A DNA stretch of 64,000 nucleotides from JACVRW01 sp036407035. GTDB taxonomy: Bacteria > Actinomycetota > Thermoleophilia > Solirubrobacterales > Thermoleophilaceae. The notes beneath the pieces were generated by a model. That model ran no database searches. It was not told the origin of the DNA and saw nothing but the letters and a program-made list of their open reading frames with translations. This document shows positions 34,254 to 43,051 of this stretch, in pieces. How positions within the stretch are numbered: position 1 is the first letter of the stretch; each line of letters opens with the position of its first letter. The position numbers were made by a program, and so were the translations under genes. The stretch covers positions 1 through 64,000 of the forward strand of contig DASXAA010000219.1 in assembly GCA_036407035.1 (NCBI GenBank), in the 5' to 3' direction.

Positions 34254-35209
34254 GCGTTCGCCCTCCGCTCGAGCTCGGCCACCAGCGCGTTCACGCTGAG
34301 CGCCTCGTCCTGGGCGGCCAGGAACCGGAGCGCTTCGCGGCGTCCCCCGAGCGCCCGCAGCGCCCGCTCCCCGTGCTCGGCCGTCAGCTCTCGCAGCGCC
34401 GACAGCCGCCGGCACCGGAGCCGCCGTTCGGCCACGTCGAGCCGCCCGCGGTGGGCGTCGATCGCTCCGACCAGCTCGTCGACGCCGCTCGGCGGTGGGA
34501 TCGACGACACCGCCACGACCGGCACGTCGCGGGAGCCGAGCGCGGCCAGCGCCTGCTCGAGGTCGCGCTGGGCGCGGAGCGCAGGGTCGCCGAGGTCGGC
34601 TTTCGTCACGACGAGCACGTCGGGCACCTCCATGATGCCCGCCTTCAGGAACTGGAGCACATCGCCCGAGGCGGGCTGCACCACCACGGCGACGGTATCG
34701 CTCACCTCCTCGACGTCTGTCTCCGACTGGCCGACGCCCACGGTCTCGATCACCACGACGTCGAACGTCGCGGCGAGCGCCTCGGCCGCCTCGCGCGTCG
34801 GGCCGGCGAGCCCGCCGAGCCGTCCGCCCGCCGCGGTCGAGCGGATCAGCACGCCGTCGTCGCGAGGGTCGTGCTCGATCCTGGCGCGGTCGGCGAGCAG
34901 CGAGCCGCCCGAGCGCTTCGACGACGGGTCCACGGCGAGCACCGCCACGGTTCGTCCCGCATCGCGCCAGTCGGCGACCAGAGCCGACAGCAGGCTGGAC
35001 TTGCCCGCACCCGGCGGCCCCGTCACGCCGATCACATGCGCGGGCGCCTCGCCGCCGAGCGCCTCTGGCGACACCTCCGCCAGCAACGCGGCCGCCGCGT
35101 CGCGGTTCCCGGGGGAGCGGTCCTCGATCAGGTTGAGCGCCGCCGGCGCCGCGGCGCGGTCGCCCTCGCGCAACCGCCTGCCGAGCTCCGCCGCATCCGA
35201 GGTTGCCAT
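34250..35209 (-). CDS. meaB: MeaB/ArgK-family G-protein chaperone of B12 mutases
   Basis: 319 residues: P-loop GVTGPPGAGKSS near 60-72, the switch-like AVDPSSKRSGGSLLADRARI, then VIETVGVGQSETDV and a VVTKADLGDPA base-recognition motif. MeaB loads and protects adenosylcobalamin in methylmalonyl- and ethylmalonyl-type mutases. A MeaA-type mutase lies 1 kb upstream, with an AbiEi/DUF559 gene in between, so the usual pair is split. Length matches the family (about 320). Confidence 0.92.
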   Translation of the reverse strand: MATSDAAELGRRLREGDRAAAPAALNLIEDRSPGNRDAAAALLAEVSPEALGGEAPAHVIGVTGPPGAGKSSLLSALVADWRDAGRTVAVLAVDPSSKRSGGSLLADRARIEHDPRDDGVLIRSTAAGGRLGGLAGPTREAAEALAATFDVVVIETVGVGQSETDVEEVSDTVAVVVQPASGDVLQFLKAGIMEVPDVLVVTKADLGDPALRAQRDLEQALAALGSRDVPVVAVSSIPPPSGVDELVGAIDAHRGRLDVAERRLRCRRLSALRELTAEHGERALRALGGRREALRFLAAQDEALSVNALVAELERRANA

Positions 35210-35226
35210 GGGCGGCGCAAGGTAGC

Positions 35227-36141
35227 TCACGCAGCCCGCGCGAGCAGACGACGGAGGAGCTCGGCGATCCGGCCGGGCTCCTCGACGACCTGGCGCCGGG
35301 TGATGCGAACGGGATCGAACCCGGCGAGTCGCAGGCGCTGGTCGCGCAGGCGATCGTCCTCGAACGCCCGTCGGGTCCCGTGCGTCGTCCAGCCGTCGGT
35401 CTCGACGACAAGCCGCTCGGCGCGCCAGAGGAAGTCGACCTTTACCCAGCCACGACCGATCGCGGCGGACTCGGCTCCGAGGTGGAGCCGGGCGTTGACC
35501 TCCGGCTGGGGAAGGCCAGCGTCGCGGCACAGGGCGAGGAAGAGCTCCTCGAGCTCCTGGTCGGTGAGCGTCGGGCCGCCAAGGGCGGGGAGGACGGCGC
35601 GGACGACGGCGGCGCCGGGGTGGCCGTCGGTGCGTTGGAGCACGTCTTGCACGGCACGCAGGTCGAAGACTCCGAGCACCTCGGCCTGGTTGATCGCACG
35701 CTCGGCCGGGCGTTCGCCGAGGTCGGCGGCCATGTCGATGAGGGTGCGGGCGACGGAGGTGCAGGGGATTCCGTCAACGACCGCGCGGTCTCTCTCGACC
35801 AGGGTTCGGCTCGAGTGGACGATGATTCCGGGCCGATGCCTTCCGGCTCGGCCCCGCACGGTGTCGTCGACCATGCGGCGGTTGTCCGGGCGCAGGGCGT
35901 GGAGGCCACCCGCAGAGCGGTGTGACACGAGCGCGCGCGGTCCACATGCGAGAACGGCGGCAATGAGGAGGCCATCCCCGGTCAAGCGGGAATGGCCAAC
36001 CGCGTACACGCCCCGGTGCACGGCGTGCAACCGGCCTGCGGCCACGCGCTTGCGCACGGCAGATGGACTGAGTCCGAGGGCTCGCAGCTGATCGATGCCG
36101 ACGACTCCATGCTGGCGATCGGCGAGCGTCGCGAGCCCCAC
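35227..36141 (-). CDS. AbiEi-like winged-helix protein with DUF559-type nuclease domain
   Basis: 304 residues. The N-terminus (TLADRQHGVVGIDQLRALGLSPSAVRKRVAAGRLHAVHRGVYAVG) is the AbiEi antitoxin-like winged helix. The C-terminus (VKVDFLWRAERLVVETDGWTTHG, then DRLRDQRLRLAGFDPVRIT) matches DUF559/Vsr-like endonuclease folds, with Asp-Glu-type acidic residues in D-F-L...V-E-T-D. No AbiEii toxin gene is adjacent. Such fused proteins are common in actinobacteria and their role is unproven. The GTG start lacks a clear ribosome site. Confidence 0.82.
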   Translation of the reverse strand: MGLATLADRQHGVVGIDQLRALGLSPSAVRKRVAAGRLHAVHRGVYAVGHSRLTGDGLLIAAVLACGPRALVSHRSAGGLHALRPDNRRMVDDTVRGRAGRHRPGIIVHSSRTLVERDRAVVDGIPCTSVARTLIDMAADLGERPAERAINQAEVLGVFDLRAVQDVLQRTDGHPGAAVVRAVLPALGGPTLTDQELEELFLALCRDAGLPQPEVNARLHLGAESAAIGRGWVKVDFLWRAERLVVETDGWTTHGTRRAFEDDRLRDQRLRLAGFDPVRITRRQVVEEPGRIAELLRRLLARAA

Positions 36142-36261
36142 ATCCCGGGGGTGTTCGACAAAGCGGGACTATTACTCCCGGAACGTTGAACACCCCCCTC
36201 CATGCCCGCACCCTGACGGCTGCCGGCGCACGCGTGGGTTACAAGCGTTACGAGTCTGCGA

Positions 36262-38259
36262 CTACGCCGCGGCCGGGGCGGTCACGCCGTTGCACTCCGC
36301 CACCAGGTCCACGATGTCGCCCATTATCCGGCTGACCTCGAAGTCCTTCGGCGTGTAGACGCGGGCGACTCCGGCCTCCCGCAGGGCGGCCTCGTCCGCC
36401 GCCGGGATGATCCCGCCGACCACGACGGGCACACCCCCGGCGCCCGCGGCCTCCAGCTCGCGCAGCACCGCCGGGATCAGCTCCGCGTGCGAGCCGGACA
36501 GGATCGAGAGGCCCACTACGTGTACGCCCTCCTGGACCGCGGTCGCCGCGATCCGGGCCGGCGTCAGCCGGATGCCGTCGTACACCACGTCCATCCCGGC
36601 GTCCCGGGCGCGGATCGCGATCTGCTCGGCGCCGTTCGAGTGGCCGTCCAGCCCGGGCTTCCCGACCAGGATCTTGATCCGCCGGCCCAAAGCCGACGAG
36701 ACCCGGTCCACACGATCCCGCAGCTCGACCAACGACGAATCGTCCCGGGCGGCCGCGGCCTCGGCGACACCCGTCGGCGCGCGATACTCACCGAAGACCG
36801 ACCGGAGAACGCCCGCCCACTCACCGGTGGTCACCCCATTCTTCGCCGCTGTAAGCGTGGCGGGCATGATGTTCGTGTCAGGGTCGAGAGCGGCGTCGCG
36901 AAGCGAATCCAAAGCGGCGGAAACGGCGTCCGAGTCGCGGCCGGAGCGCCAAGCCTGGACCGCGGCAACGGCGGACCGCTCGACCGCCGGATCAACCCGC
37001 AAGATCCCCCCGTCCTCGCCCTCCTGCAACGGCGACGGCTCGTGCTCCGTGTAGCAGTTCTGCCCGACCACCTTCTGCTCGCCCGCCTCGATCCGCCGCA
37101 CACGCTCGCGGTGCGACTCCACGAGCTGGGTCTTCATGTACGGCACGGCCTCCACGGCGCCGCCGCGCTCAGCCACGACCTCCATCTCGGCCCGCGCGCC
37201 GCCCACCAGCTCCTCCACCAGCCCGTCCATCACCCGCGAGCCCTCGAACACGTCCGCGTACTCGAGCAGGTCGGTCTCGCAGGCCAGGATCTGCTGGATC
37301 CGCAGCGACCACTGCTGGTCCCACGGCCGCGGCAGCCCGAGCGCCTCGTTCCACGCGGGGAGCTGGATCGCCCGCGCCCGCGCGTCGCGCCCCATCGTGA
37401 CCGCCAGCGCCTCCAGCACGATCCGGATGATGTTGTTCTCCGGCTGCGACTCGGTCAGGCCCAGCGAGTTCACCTGCACCCCGTACCGGAACCGCAGATA
37501 CCGCTCGTCGTCAACGCCGTACCGCGTCCGCCCGATCTCCTCCCACAGCCGGCCCATCGCCCGCAGCTTCGCGTGCTCCTCGACGAAGCGGATGCCCGCG
37601 TTGACGAAGAACGAGATGCGCCCGAACACGCGCGGGAAAATCTCCTCGGGCACCCGGTCCCGCACCCGGTCGAGCACCGCGATCCCGGTCGAGAGCGCGT
37701 ACGCGATCTCCTGCACGGGCGTCGCCCCCGCCTCCTGGAGGTGGTACGAGCAGATGTTGATCGGGTTCCACTTCGGAACCTCGTCGACCGTCCACGCGAT
37801 CATGTCCGCGATCAGCCGCATCGACGGCTCCGGCGGGAACGCGTACGTCCCGCGCGAGAGGAACTCCTTGATGATGTCGTTCTGCGTGGTGCCCTGGAGC
37901 GAGTGGCGGTCCACGCCGTTCTCCTCGGCGACCGTCACGTACAGCGCCAACAGCCACGCCGCCGTGGCGTTGATCGTCATCGACGTGTTCATCTCGTCGA
38001 GCGGGATCCCGTCGAACAGGGTGTGCATGTCGCCCTTGTGGGTGATCGAGACGCCGACCTTGCCGGCCTCGCCGCGCGACAGCTCGTGGTCGGGGTCGTA
38101 GCCGGTCTGGGTCGGCAGGTCGAACGCCACCGACAGTCCGGTCTGGCCCTTCGCGAGGTTCCGCCTGTACAGCTCGTTCGACTCGCGCGCCGTCGAATGG
38201 CCCGCGTAGGTGCGCATCACCCACGGGCTGTCCGGCTGCGGGAGGCGATGGCCCGTCAC
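36262..38259 (-). CDS. meaA: Adenosylcobalamin-dependent acyl-CoA mutase, MeaA (ethylmalonyl-CoA mutase) type
   Basis: 665 residues in one chain: an acyl-CoA barrel (to about 500) and a B12-binding domain with DGHSNGAEQIAIRARDAGMD (near 535), the base-off Asp-x-His-x-x-Gly motif. MeaA-type signatures are SPWVMRTYAGHSTARESN, FDLPTQTGYDPDHELSRGE, QGTTQNDIIKEFLSRGTY and NPINICSYHLQEAGATP. I favour ethylmalonyl-CoA mutase over methylmalonyl-CoA mutase on these blocks and the single-chain length. It would convert ethylmalonyl-CoA made by Ccr to methylsuccinyl-CoA. GTG at 38259 leaves a short lead before the conserved start. Confidence 0.85.
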   Translation of the reverse strand: MTGHRLPQPDSPWVMRTYAGHSTARESNELYRRNLAKGQTGLSVAFDLPTQTGYDPDHELSRGEAGKVGVSITHKGDMHTLFDGIPLDEMNTSMTINATAAWLLALYVTVAEENGVDRHSLQGTTQNDIIKEFLSRGTYAFPPEPSMRLIADMIAWTVDEVPKWNPINICSYHLQEAGATPVQEIAYALSTGIAVLDRVRDRVPEEIFPRVFGRISFFVNAGIRFVEEHAKLRAMGRLWEEIGRTRYGVDDERYLRFRYGVQVNSLGLTESQPENNIIRIVLEALAVTMGRDARARAIQLPAWNEALGLPRPWDQQWSLRIQQILACETDLLEYADVFEGSRVMDGLVEELVGGARAEMEVVAERGGAVEAVPYMKTQLVESHRERVRRIEAGEQKVVGQNCYTEHEPSPLQEGEDGGILRVDPAVERSAVAAVQAWRSGRDSDAVSAALDSLRDAALDPDTNIMPATLTAAKNGVTTGEWAGVLRSVFGEYRAPTGVAEAAAARDDSSLVELRDRVDRVSSALGRRIKILVGKPGLDGHSNGAEQIAIRARDAGMDVVYDGIRLTPARIAATAVQEGVHVVGLSILSGSHAELIPAVLRELEAAGAGGVPVVVGGIIPAADEAALREAGVARVYTPKDFEVSRIMGDIVDLVAECNGVTAPAAA

Positions 38260-38311
38260 GAGGGAAAGTCTATGGGGCCCGCCGCCGGGGGGATGGCAGC
38301 GGGCCCCCGCC

Positions 38312-39898
38312 CTACTTGGTGAACGAGGTCCTCCAAGAGGCACGCCACGACGCCCGCCAGCTGGCCCTCCAACTGGCGCGCCAGCTCGCGTCCTGGTCGG
38401 CCCGGTCGGCCTCCGAGGTCGCGCAGGTGGCGCACCGCCAGCTCGCGAGCGGACTCCACAGCGCGGCGAGCAACCGGTCGGCCGAGCGCCAGCTCGCCCT
38501 GAACCAGGTCGCGCGCCGGAAGTCGATCCTGCCCGTCGCGGTGTTGATGAGGTTGCTCGGGGTGAGCCCCAAGTTGCTGCGCAGCTTGTTGCTGCCGTCG
38601 TTCAGGGCGGCGGCGTCGTCGACGCGCGGCTCGACGCCCACGCCCGGCACGTCGCGGGCGGTGTTGATCAGGGCGCCCTTGACCTGATCCGGGGTCCAGT
38701 TCGGGTGCGCCTCGATCACGTCGGCCGCGGCGCCCGACACGAGCGCGGCCGACATCGACGTTCCGCCGAGCTCCATGTACCCGCGTCCGATGATGCACTC
38801 GGGGCACCGGCGCGCGTAGTCGCTGCCGGGCGCCATCACCGACGCCAGGTGCGCGCCCGGCGCCAGGATCTCGGGCTTCGAGAGGCCGTCCTGCGTCTTG
38901 CCGTGGCTCGACCATGAGGTGAGCTTGTCGTCGCCCGTGTAGTCCGTCCCCTGATCGTCCACGGCACCGACCGTGAGCACGTACGGGTCGTTGCCGGGCG
39001 AGAAGGAGACGGCGTCGTTGTCGGAGCCCGCGTTGCCCGCCGCGGCGACCACCACGATGCCCTGGAACCACGCCTCCTCGACGGCGGCGTCGAGCGGGTC
39101 GGTCTTGTACGACTCGGCGACGGTCGAGCTGAGCGACAGGTTGAGGACGCGGATGTTGTAGTCGTCCTTGTGGTCGACCGCGAACTGCACGCCGTCGATC
39201 ACGTCGATCAGGCTCGCGTTGCCCTCCTCGTCGGAGATCTTGACCGAGATGAGGTTGGCGTTCGGCGCGACGCCGACGTAGTCGCCGTCGGCGCTGTCCC
39301 AGCCGGGCCGGTTGTTGCCGTTGCCGGCGATCAGGCCGGCGACGTGGGTGCCGTGGCCGAACGAGTCACCGGCGTTGCGCGCGTCGGGGTTGACGACCGC
39401 CGAGGCGACAACGCGCGAGCGCGAGTTGTAGCTCGAGACCTGGAAGTCCGGCAGGTTGCCCGCGACGCCGGTGTCGACCACGGCGACTCCCACGCCGCGG
39501 CCGGTCAGGCCGTCCTGCCAGGCCTTGGTGGCCTCGAGCGACTGGTTGAACGAGGTCCTGAGCCGCCACGGCTCGTAGATCGAGCTGGCGCGCTTCACGA
39601 CCGGCGCGTTGGCGGAGACCGCGCGCACGCGCGGGTCGCGCTCGAGCGCGCCGGTCGCCGACGGGCTCACCACGGCGCCGACGCCGTTGATGATCCGCAG
39701 CTCCCGCTCCACGCGGCCGCCCAGCGAGCGCACCAGCGCCCCGCCCTCCGACAGCGACGTGCCGCGATCGAACTGCACGATCACCTCGTCGTCCGCGCGG
39801 GCGGAGGCCGGCAGGATCGCGATGAGGGCGAGCAGCGCGCCCAACAGCACCATCGGACGCATCCAGCGAAGCCGCCCCAACTCCAGTTCAACCGTCAC
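38312..39898 (-). CDS. Secreted subtilisin-like (S8) protease with ASWR-repeat tail
   Basis: About 528 residues. Signal helix (MVLLGALLALIAILPASARA), an inhibitor-like propeptide (EVIVQFDRGTSLSEGG ... GVGAVVSPSA), then the S8 domain. Its triad is Asp in VAVVDTG (near 139), His in GHGTHVAG (near 183) and Ser in GGTSMSAALVSG (near 380). After the domain comes a Trp/Arg-rich region ending in five perfect ASWR repeats and TSFTK. GTG 39898 is chosen because GGAGG lies six bases upstream and the signal follows. Confidence 0.9.
   Translation of the reverse strand: MTVELELGRLRWMRPMVLLGALLALIAILPASARADDEVIVQFDRGTSLSEGGALVRSLGGRVERELRIINGVGAVVSPSATGALERDPRVRAVSANAPVVKRASSIYEPWRLRTSFNQSLEATKAWQDGLTGRGVGVAVVDTGVAGNLPDFQVSSYNSRSRVVASAVVNPDARNAGDSFGHGTHVAGLIAGNGNNRPGWDSADGDYVGVAPNANLISVKISDEEGNASLIDVIDGVQFAVDHKDDYNIRVLNLSLSSTVAESYKTDPLDAAVEEAWFQGIVVVAAAGNAGSDNDAVSFSPGNDPYVLTVGAVDDQGTDYTGDDKLTSWSSHGKTQDGLSKPEILAPGAHLASVMAPGSDYARRCPECIIGRGYMELGGTSMSAALVSGAAADVIEAHPNWTPDQVKGALINTARDVPGVGVEPRVDDAAALNDGSNKLRSNLGLTPSNLINTATGRIDFRRATWFRASWRSADRLLAALWSPLASWRCATCATSEADRADQDASWRASWRASWRASWRASWRTSFTK
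38330..38389 (-). repeat. Five tandem ASWR-coding units
   Basis: Sixty bases encoding ASWR five times. The units differ at synonymous positions (AGC, AGT, TCG and TCT for Ser; CGC, AGG, CGG and CGT for Arg), so the peptide is kept while the DNA has diverged. Further single copies (FRASWR, LASWR) lie just upstream in the same protein. Confidence 0.85.
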
Positions 39899-40073
39899 GC
39901 GAGTCCTCCACAAAGTCTCTTGTCGTACTCGCGAGCCCAGCGGGGCGGTGCTCGCGTACTCAGAAGATCGGAATTCCGCGCCGGCTCTGGATCGGCGGGT
40001 TGTCCATAGACGTTTGTTCGACCCCGGCCTGGATCCACCGATCCTGACGGCATTTCCTCGCCGGGCTGCCGTC

Positions 40074-40136
40074 GCCAGGCGTCGCCGGCTCACTCGCGAG
40101 GGTTCACCCTCGCTCCGCTCGCCGTCGTCGCCTGGC
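40074..40136 (-). terminator. Nested hairpin downstream of the GGDEF/HD-GYP gene
   Basis: Inner stem GCGAGGGT (40096-40103) / ACCCTCGC (40106-40113) with a 2-base loop. Outer arms GCCAGGCG (40074-40081) / CGCCTGGC (40129-40136) are perfect. It lies 51 bases beyond the stop of the 40187-42949 gene and upstream of the subtilase. The rest of the gap (39899-40073) contains the subtilase leader with a weaker bulged stem at 39925-39959. Confidence 0.45.
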
Positions 40137-40186
40137 TCGGCCCCCGGCACGGAAATGCTCGCCAGTCCCGGTGGATACAGACCGCG

Positions 40187-42949
40187 TCAGACGGCGATCG
40201 AATCGCCGGATTCGGCCTGGCCGCGGCGCTCGAGCCGGCTCCAGAAGGCGGGCCAGCGCCGGAACGAGGCGTCCAGCGCCGCGACGACCCGCGGGCAGAA
40301 CTGGAGCCCGACCTTGCGGGCGATCTCCGCGCGCGCCTCGGCCAGCGGCCGGGCGGGCCGGTACGGACGGTCGCTCGTCATCGCGTCGAGCGCGTCGGCC
40401 ACCGCGAGCACCCGGGCGGCGAGCGGGATGCCCTCGCCGGCGAGCCCGTCCGGATACCCCTGGCCGTCGAAGCGCTCGTGGTGGTGGCGCACCATCTCCT
40501 TGACCATCGGCGGCAGCTCGAGCTCGGCCAGGATGTAGGTGGAGATCTCGGGGTGGCGCTGGATCACCTCGAGCTCCTCGCCGCTCAGCCGGCCCGGCTT
40601 CAGCAGGATGTCGTCGGGTATCCCGACCTTGCCGATGTCGTGGATCACCGCGCCCACGCCGACCGCCCGCTGCTCCGTCTCGTCGAAGCCCAGCTCGTCG
40701 GCAAGCAGCAGCGCCATCTCCGCCACGCGCTCGGTATGGCCGCCGGTGTAGGGGTCCTTCGCCTCGATCGTGCGGGCCAGCGAGGTGATCGTGGCCAGAT
40801 AGGACTGGTGGACCTTGCGCAGCAGGTCGTGCTTGTCCTCGAGCAGGCGGGTCAGGCGCCGGTTGGCCTCGGTCGTCTCCTCGGCTCTCTCTCGCAGCTC
40901 GGCCACGTTCGCGCGCGTGCGGTCGAGGTACTGCTTCTGGGCGAGCCACAGCATCGCCACCGGCAGGCCGAGCAGCGCGAACGCGAGGTTGCCGACCTCG
41001 TCGTAGGCGACCAGCAGCGTCCCGGCGAGCGCCCCGAACGCGAGGTGGTACGGCCAGCACCAGGCGAAGCGCTCGCGCCAGGCGTCGAACGGCGAAACGC
41101 CCTCGTCGAGCGCCCAGGCGCCCGCGACGAGCATCGCGTTGACCGCGTAGTAGGCGAGCCCCGCCACCGTCGCCGCCTCGATCAGCGCCGCCGTGCCCGC
41201 CCACGGCGAGAGGACGAACACGCCCGCGGCCGCCGCGCCGCTGAGGCCGAGCGAGCCGAAGTTGAACGACGCCTTGATCAGCGGCTCGCGCCGGGCCAGC
41301 CGCACCACGAGCACGAGCGCCTCGGCCGCCACCGGTCCGGCGGGGCCGAAGTTGAACGCGAGCGCGAGCGAGGGGATGGCGCCCGGTGACACGCGGCCGC
41401 GGCCGAACAGGTCGAGATCCACGAAGTCGAGCACGAGCACCGAGACGACGAGGATGGCCAGCAGCCCGGGCGCGTCGCCCAGGGGCTCGATCCCGGACAG
41501 GCCCGCCACGGCGAGCGCGGCCGCGGCGATCGTCGCGGCGTAGGCGGGCAGCAGCCTGCGCGCGCCTACGACCGGCGCCGGCGCGTCCGGCGCGGGCTGC
41601 GACTCGTGGTCCGGCTCCGGCGGCGCCGCGTGCTGCCGCCTTCGCTCGACACCGCCCGGCCCCGCCCCGATCATCGCGAGCGGGGCAGAGGGGGCGGGCG
41701 CCTCGAACGGCTCGTCGCTCAGGTCGAACACGGCGCGCGACTCCGAGGAGACCCCGACCCGCACGCGGTTGCGCCCCGCCGCCTTCGCCTCGTACACGGC
41801 CAGGTCGGCCGCCTTCAGGAGGTCCTCGGGCGTCTCGCCGTGGTCCGGGAAGACCGCGACACCGGCCGACAGCGTCACCGACGCCGGCGCTCCCGCCCGG
41901 CGCGTGTCCTCCTCGCGGAAGCGGAGCCCCTCCACCTGCTCGCGCAGCCCCTCGGCGCAGCGCAGCGCCTCCACGGCGGAGGCGCCCGGCAGCAGGAGGC
42001 AGAACTCCTCGCCGCCGAAGCGCGCCGCCACGGCGTCGGGGGCGTCGACCTCGCCGAGCGCGTCGGCCACCGCGCTTATCACGCGGTCGCCGACCAGGTG
42101 GCCGAAGCGGTTGTTGATCTCGCGCAGGTGGTCGAGGTCGACGACGATCACGCCGAGGCTGCCGCCGCGCCTGGCGGCGTCCGCGAGCGCCTCGTCGAGC
42201 CGCTCGCCGAAGTGGACGAAGTTGTAGAGGCCGGTCTTCGGGTCGGTCCGCACCCGGTGCTCCAGCTGCGGCACGAGCAGCGCGCGGTGGATCAGCGCTA
42301 TCGGCCCGAGCGCGAGCAGCACCGCGGCCGGGCCCGACTCCCACAGCACCGCGAGGCAGGCGCCGGTCGCGGCGAGCGCCACGTCCGGCGGCAGCCCGTC
42401 GGCGAGCTGGTGGAGGCTCCCGCGCAGCCGTCCGCGGCTCGCGTAGGCGGCCACGAGCGCGATCAGCACGTGGTTGACGATCGCGTATGCGGCCGCCGCC
42501 GCGCCGAGCACGATCACCATGTCCGAGGTCTCGACGGAGCCGAACGCGTCGCCGGCGTTCACGATCGCGTGCGCGGCGAGGCCGGCGAGCAGGTAGTTGG
42601 CGACGTTGAACGCGACCTTGAACCACGGCAGCCGCCGCACCGCCAGGCTCGGCAGGAAGCAGCACACCGCGAGCAGGGCGGTCGCCCACGGCGGCAGCAG
42701 CACCGCGCCCCAGAAGAAGAACGCGAAGTTCGGCTGGAGCGAGTAGTGGCCGGGCGCGAAGACCTCGAAGAGGTTCGCCCCCGCGCAGAGCGCGCCGGCG
42801 CAGAGGAGCAGCGGCACGTCGAGCGTCGCGTCCGCCCAGGCGACGGCCGACGCGGTCGTCAGCGCCGCGCTGGCGGCGATCGTCGCGAGGATGAACGCCT
42901 GGGCTTGCCTCGGGAGAAGGGCAAACCCCTCTTCACGGTCGGAGGCCAT
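40187..42949 (-). CDS. Membrane GGDEF and HD-GYP cyclic-di-GMP protein
   Basis: About 920 residues in four parts: membrane sensor 1 (about 20-220), GGDEF domain (DPKTGLYNFVHF near 236, active-site GGEEF near 310), a second membrane block (about 465-680), and HD-GYP domain. The HD-GYP domain has HTERVAEM near 740, HDIGK near 768 and HHERFDGQGYPDG near 820. Both synthesis (GGEEF) and hydrolysis (HD, GYP) residues are present. The two membrane blocks resemble each other (FKVAFNVANYLLAGLAA; IKASFNFGSLGLSGAAA). ATG 42949 has AGGA eight bases upstream. Confidence 0.9.
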   Translation of the reverse strand: MASDREEGFALLPRQAQAFILATIAASAALTTASAVAWADATLDVPLLLCAGALCAGANLFEVFAPGHYSLQPNFAFFFWGAVLLPPWATALLAVCCFLPSLAVRRLPWFKVAFNVANYLLAGLAAHAIVNAGDAFGSVETSDMVIVLGAAAAAYAIVNHVLIALVAAYASRGRLRGSLHQLADGLPPDVALAATGACLAVLWESGPAAVLLALGPIALIHRALLVPQLEHRVRTDPKTGLYNFVHFGERLDEALADAARRGGSLGVIVVDLDHLREINNRFGHLVGDRVISAVADALGEVDAPDAVAARFGGEEFCLLLPGASAVEALRCAEGLREQVEGLRFREEDTRRAGAPASVTLSAGVAVFPDHGETPEDLLKAADLAVYEAKAAGRNRVRVGVSSESRAVFDLSDEPFEAPAPSAPLAMIGAGPGGVERRRQHAAPPEPDHESQPAPDAPAPVVGARRLLPAYAATIAAAALAVAGLSGIEPLGDAPGLLAILVVSVLVLDFVDLDLFGRGRVSPGAIPSLALAFNFGPAGPVAAEALVLVVRLARREPLIKASFNFGSLGLSGAAAAGVFVLSPWAGTAALIEAATVAGLAYYAVNAMLVAGAWALDEGVSPFDAWRERFAWCWPYHLAFGALAGTLLVAYDEVGNLAFALLGLPVAMLWLAQKQYLDRTRANVAELRERAEETTEANRRLTRLLEDKHDLLRKVHQSYLATITSLARTIEAKDPYTGGHTERVAEMALLLADELGFDETEQRAVGVGAVIHDIGKVGIPDDILLKPGRLSGEELEVIQRHPEISTYILAELELPPMVKEMVRHHHERFDGQGYPDGLAGEGIPLAARVLAVADALDAMTSDRPYRPARPLAEARAEIARKVGLQFCPRVVAALDASFRRWPAFWSRLERRGQAESGDSIAV

Positions 42950-43051
42950 AAGGGAGGTCCTGGCCAGGTAATCGGCCCTTTCCGGGTCGCGCTTGAGACC
43001 CAGACGGTTGGCTGTCACTCGCGCCGGGCGGTCTGTAAGGTCAGGGCAGCG

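Noticed and set aside
35227..36141. A complete AbiE toxin-antitoxin pair
   Set aside because: No nucleotidyltransferase toxin gene is adjacent; the neighbours are meaB and the mutase.
39925..39959. Bulged stem in the subtilase leader as a riboswitch
   Set aside because: A 10-base stem with a 2-base bulge is weak evidence in such GC-rich sequence, and no known aptamer pattern is visible.
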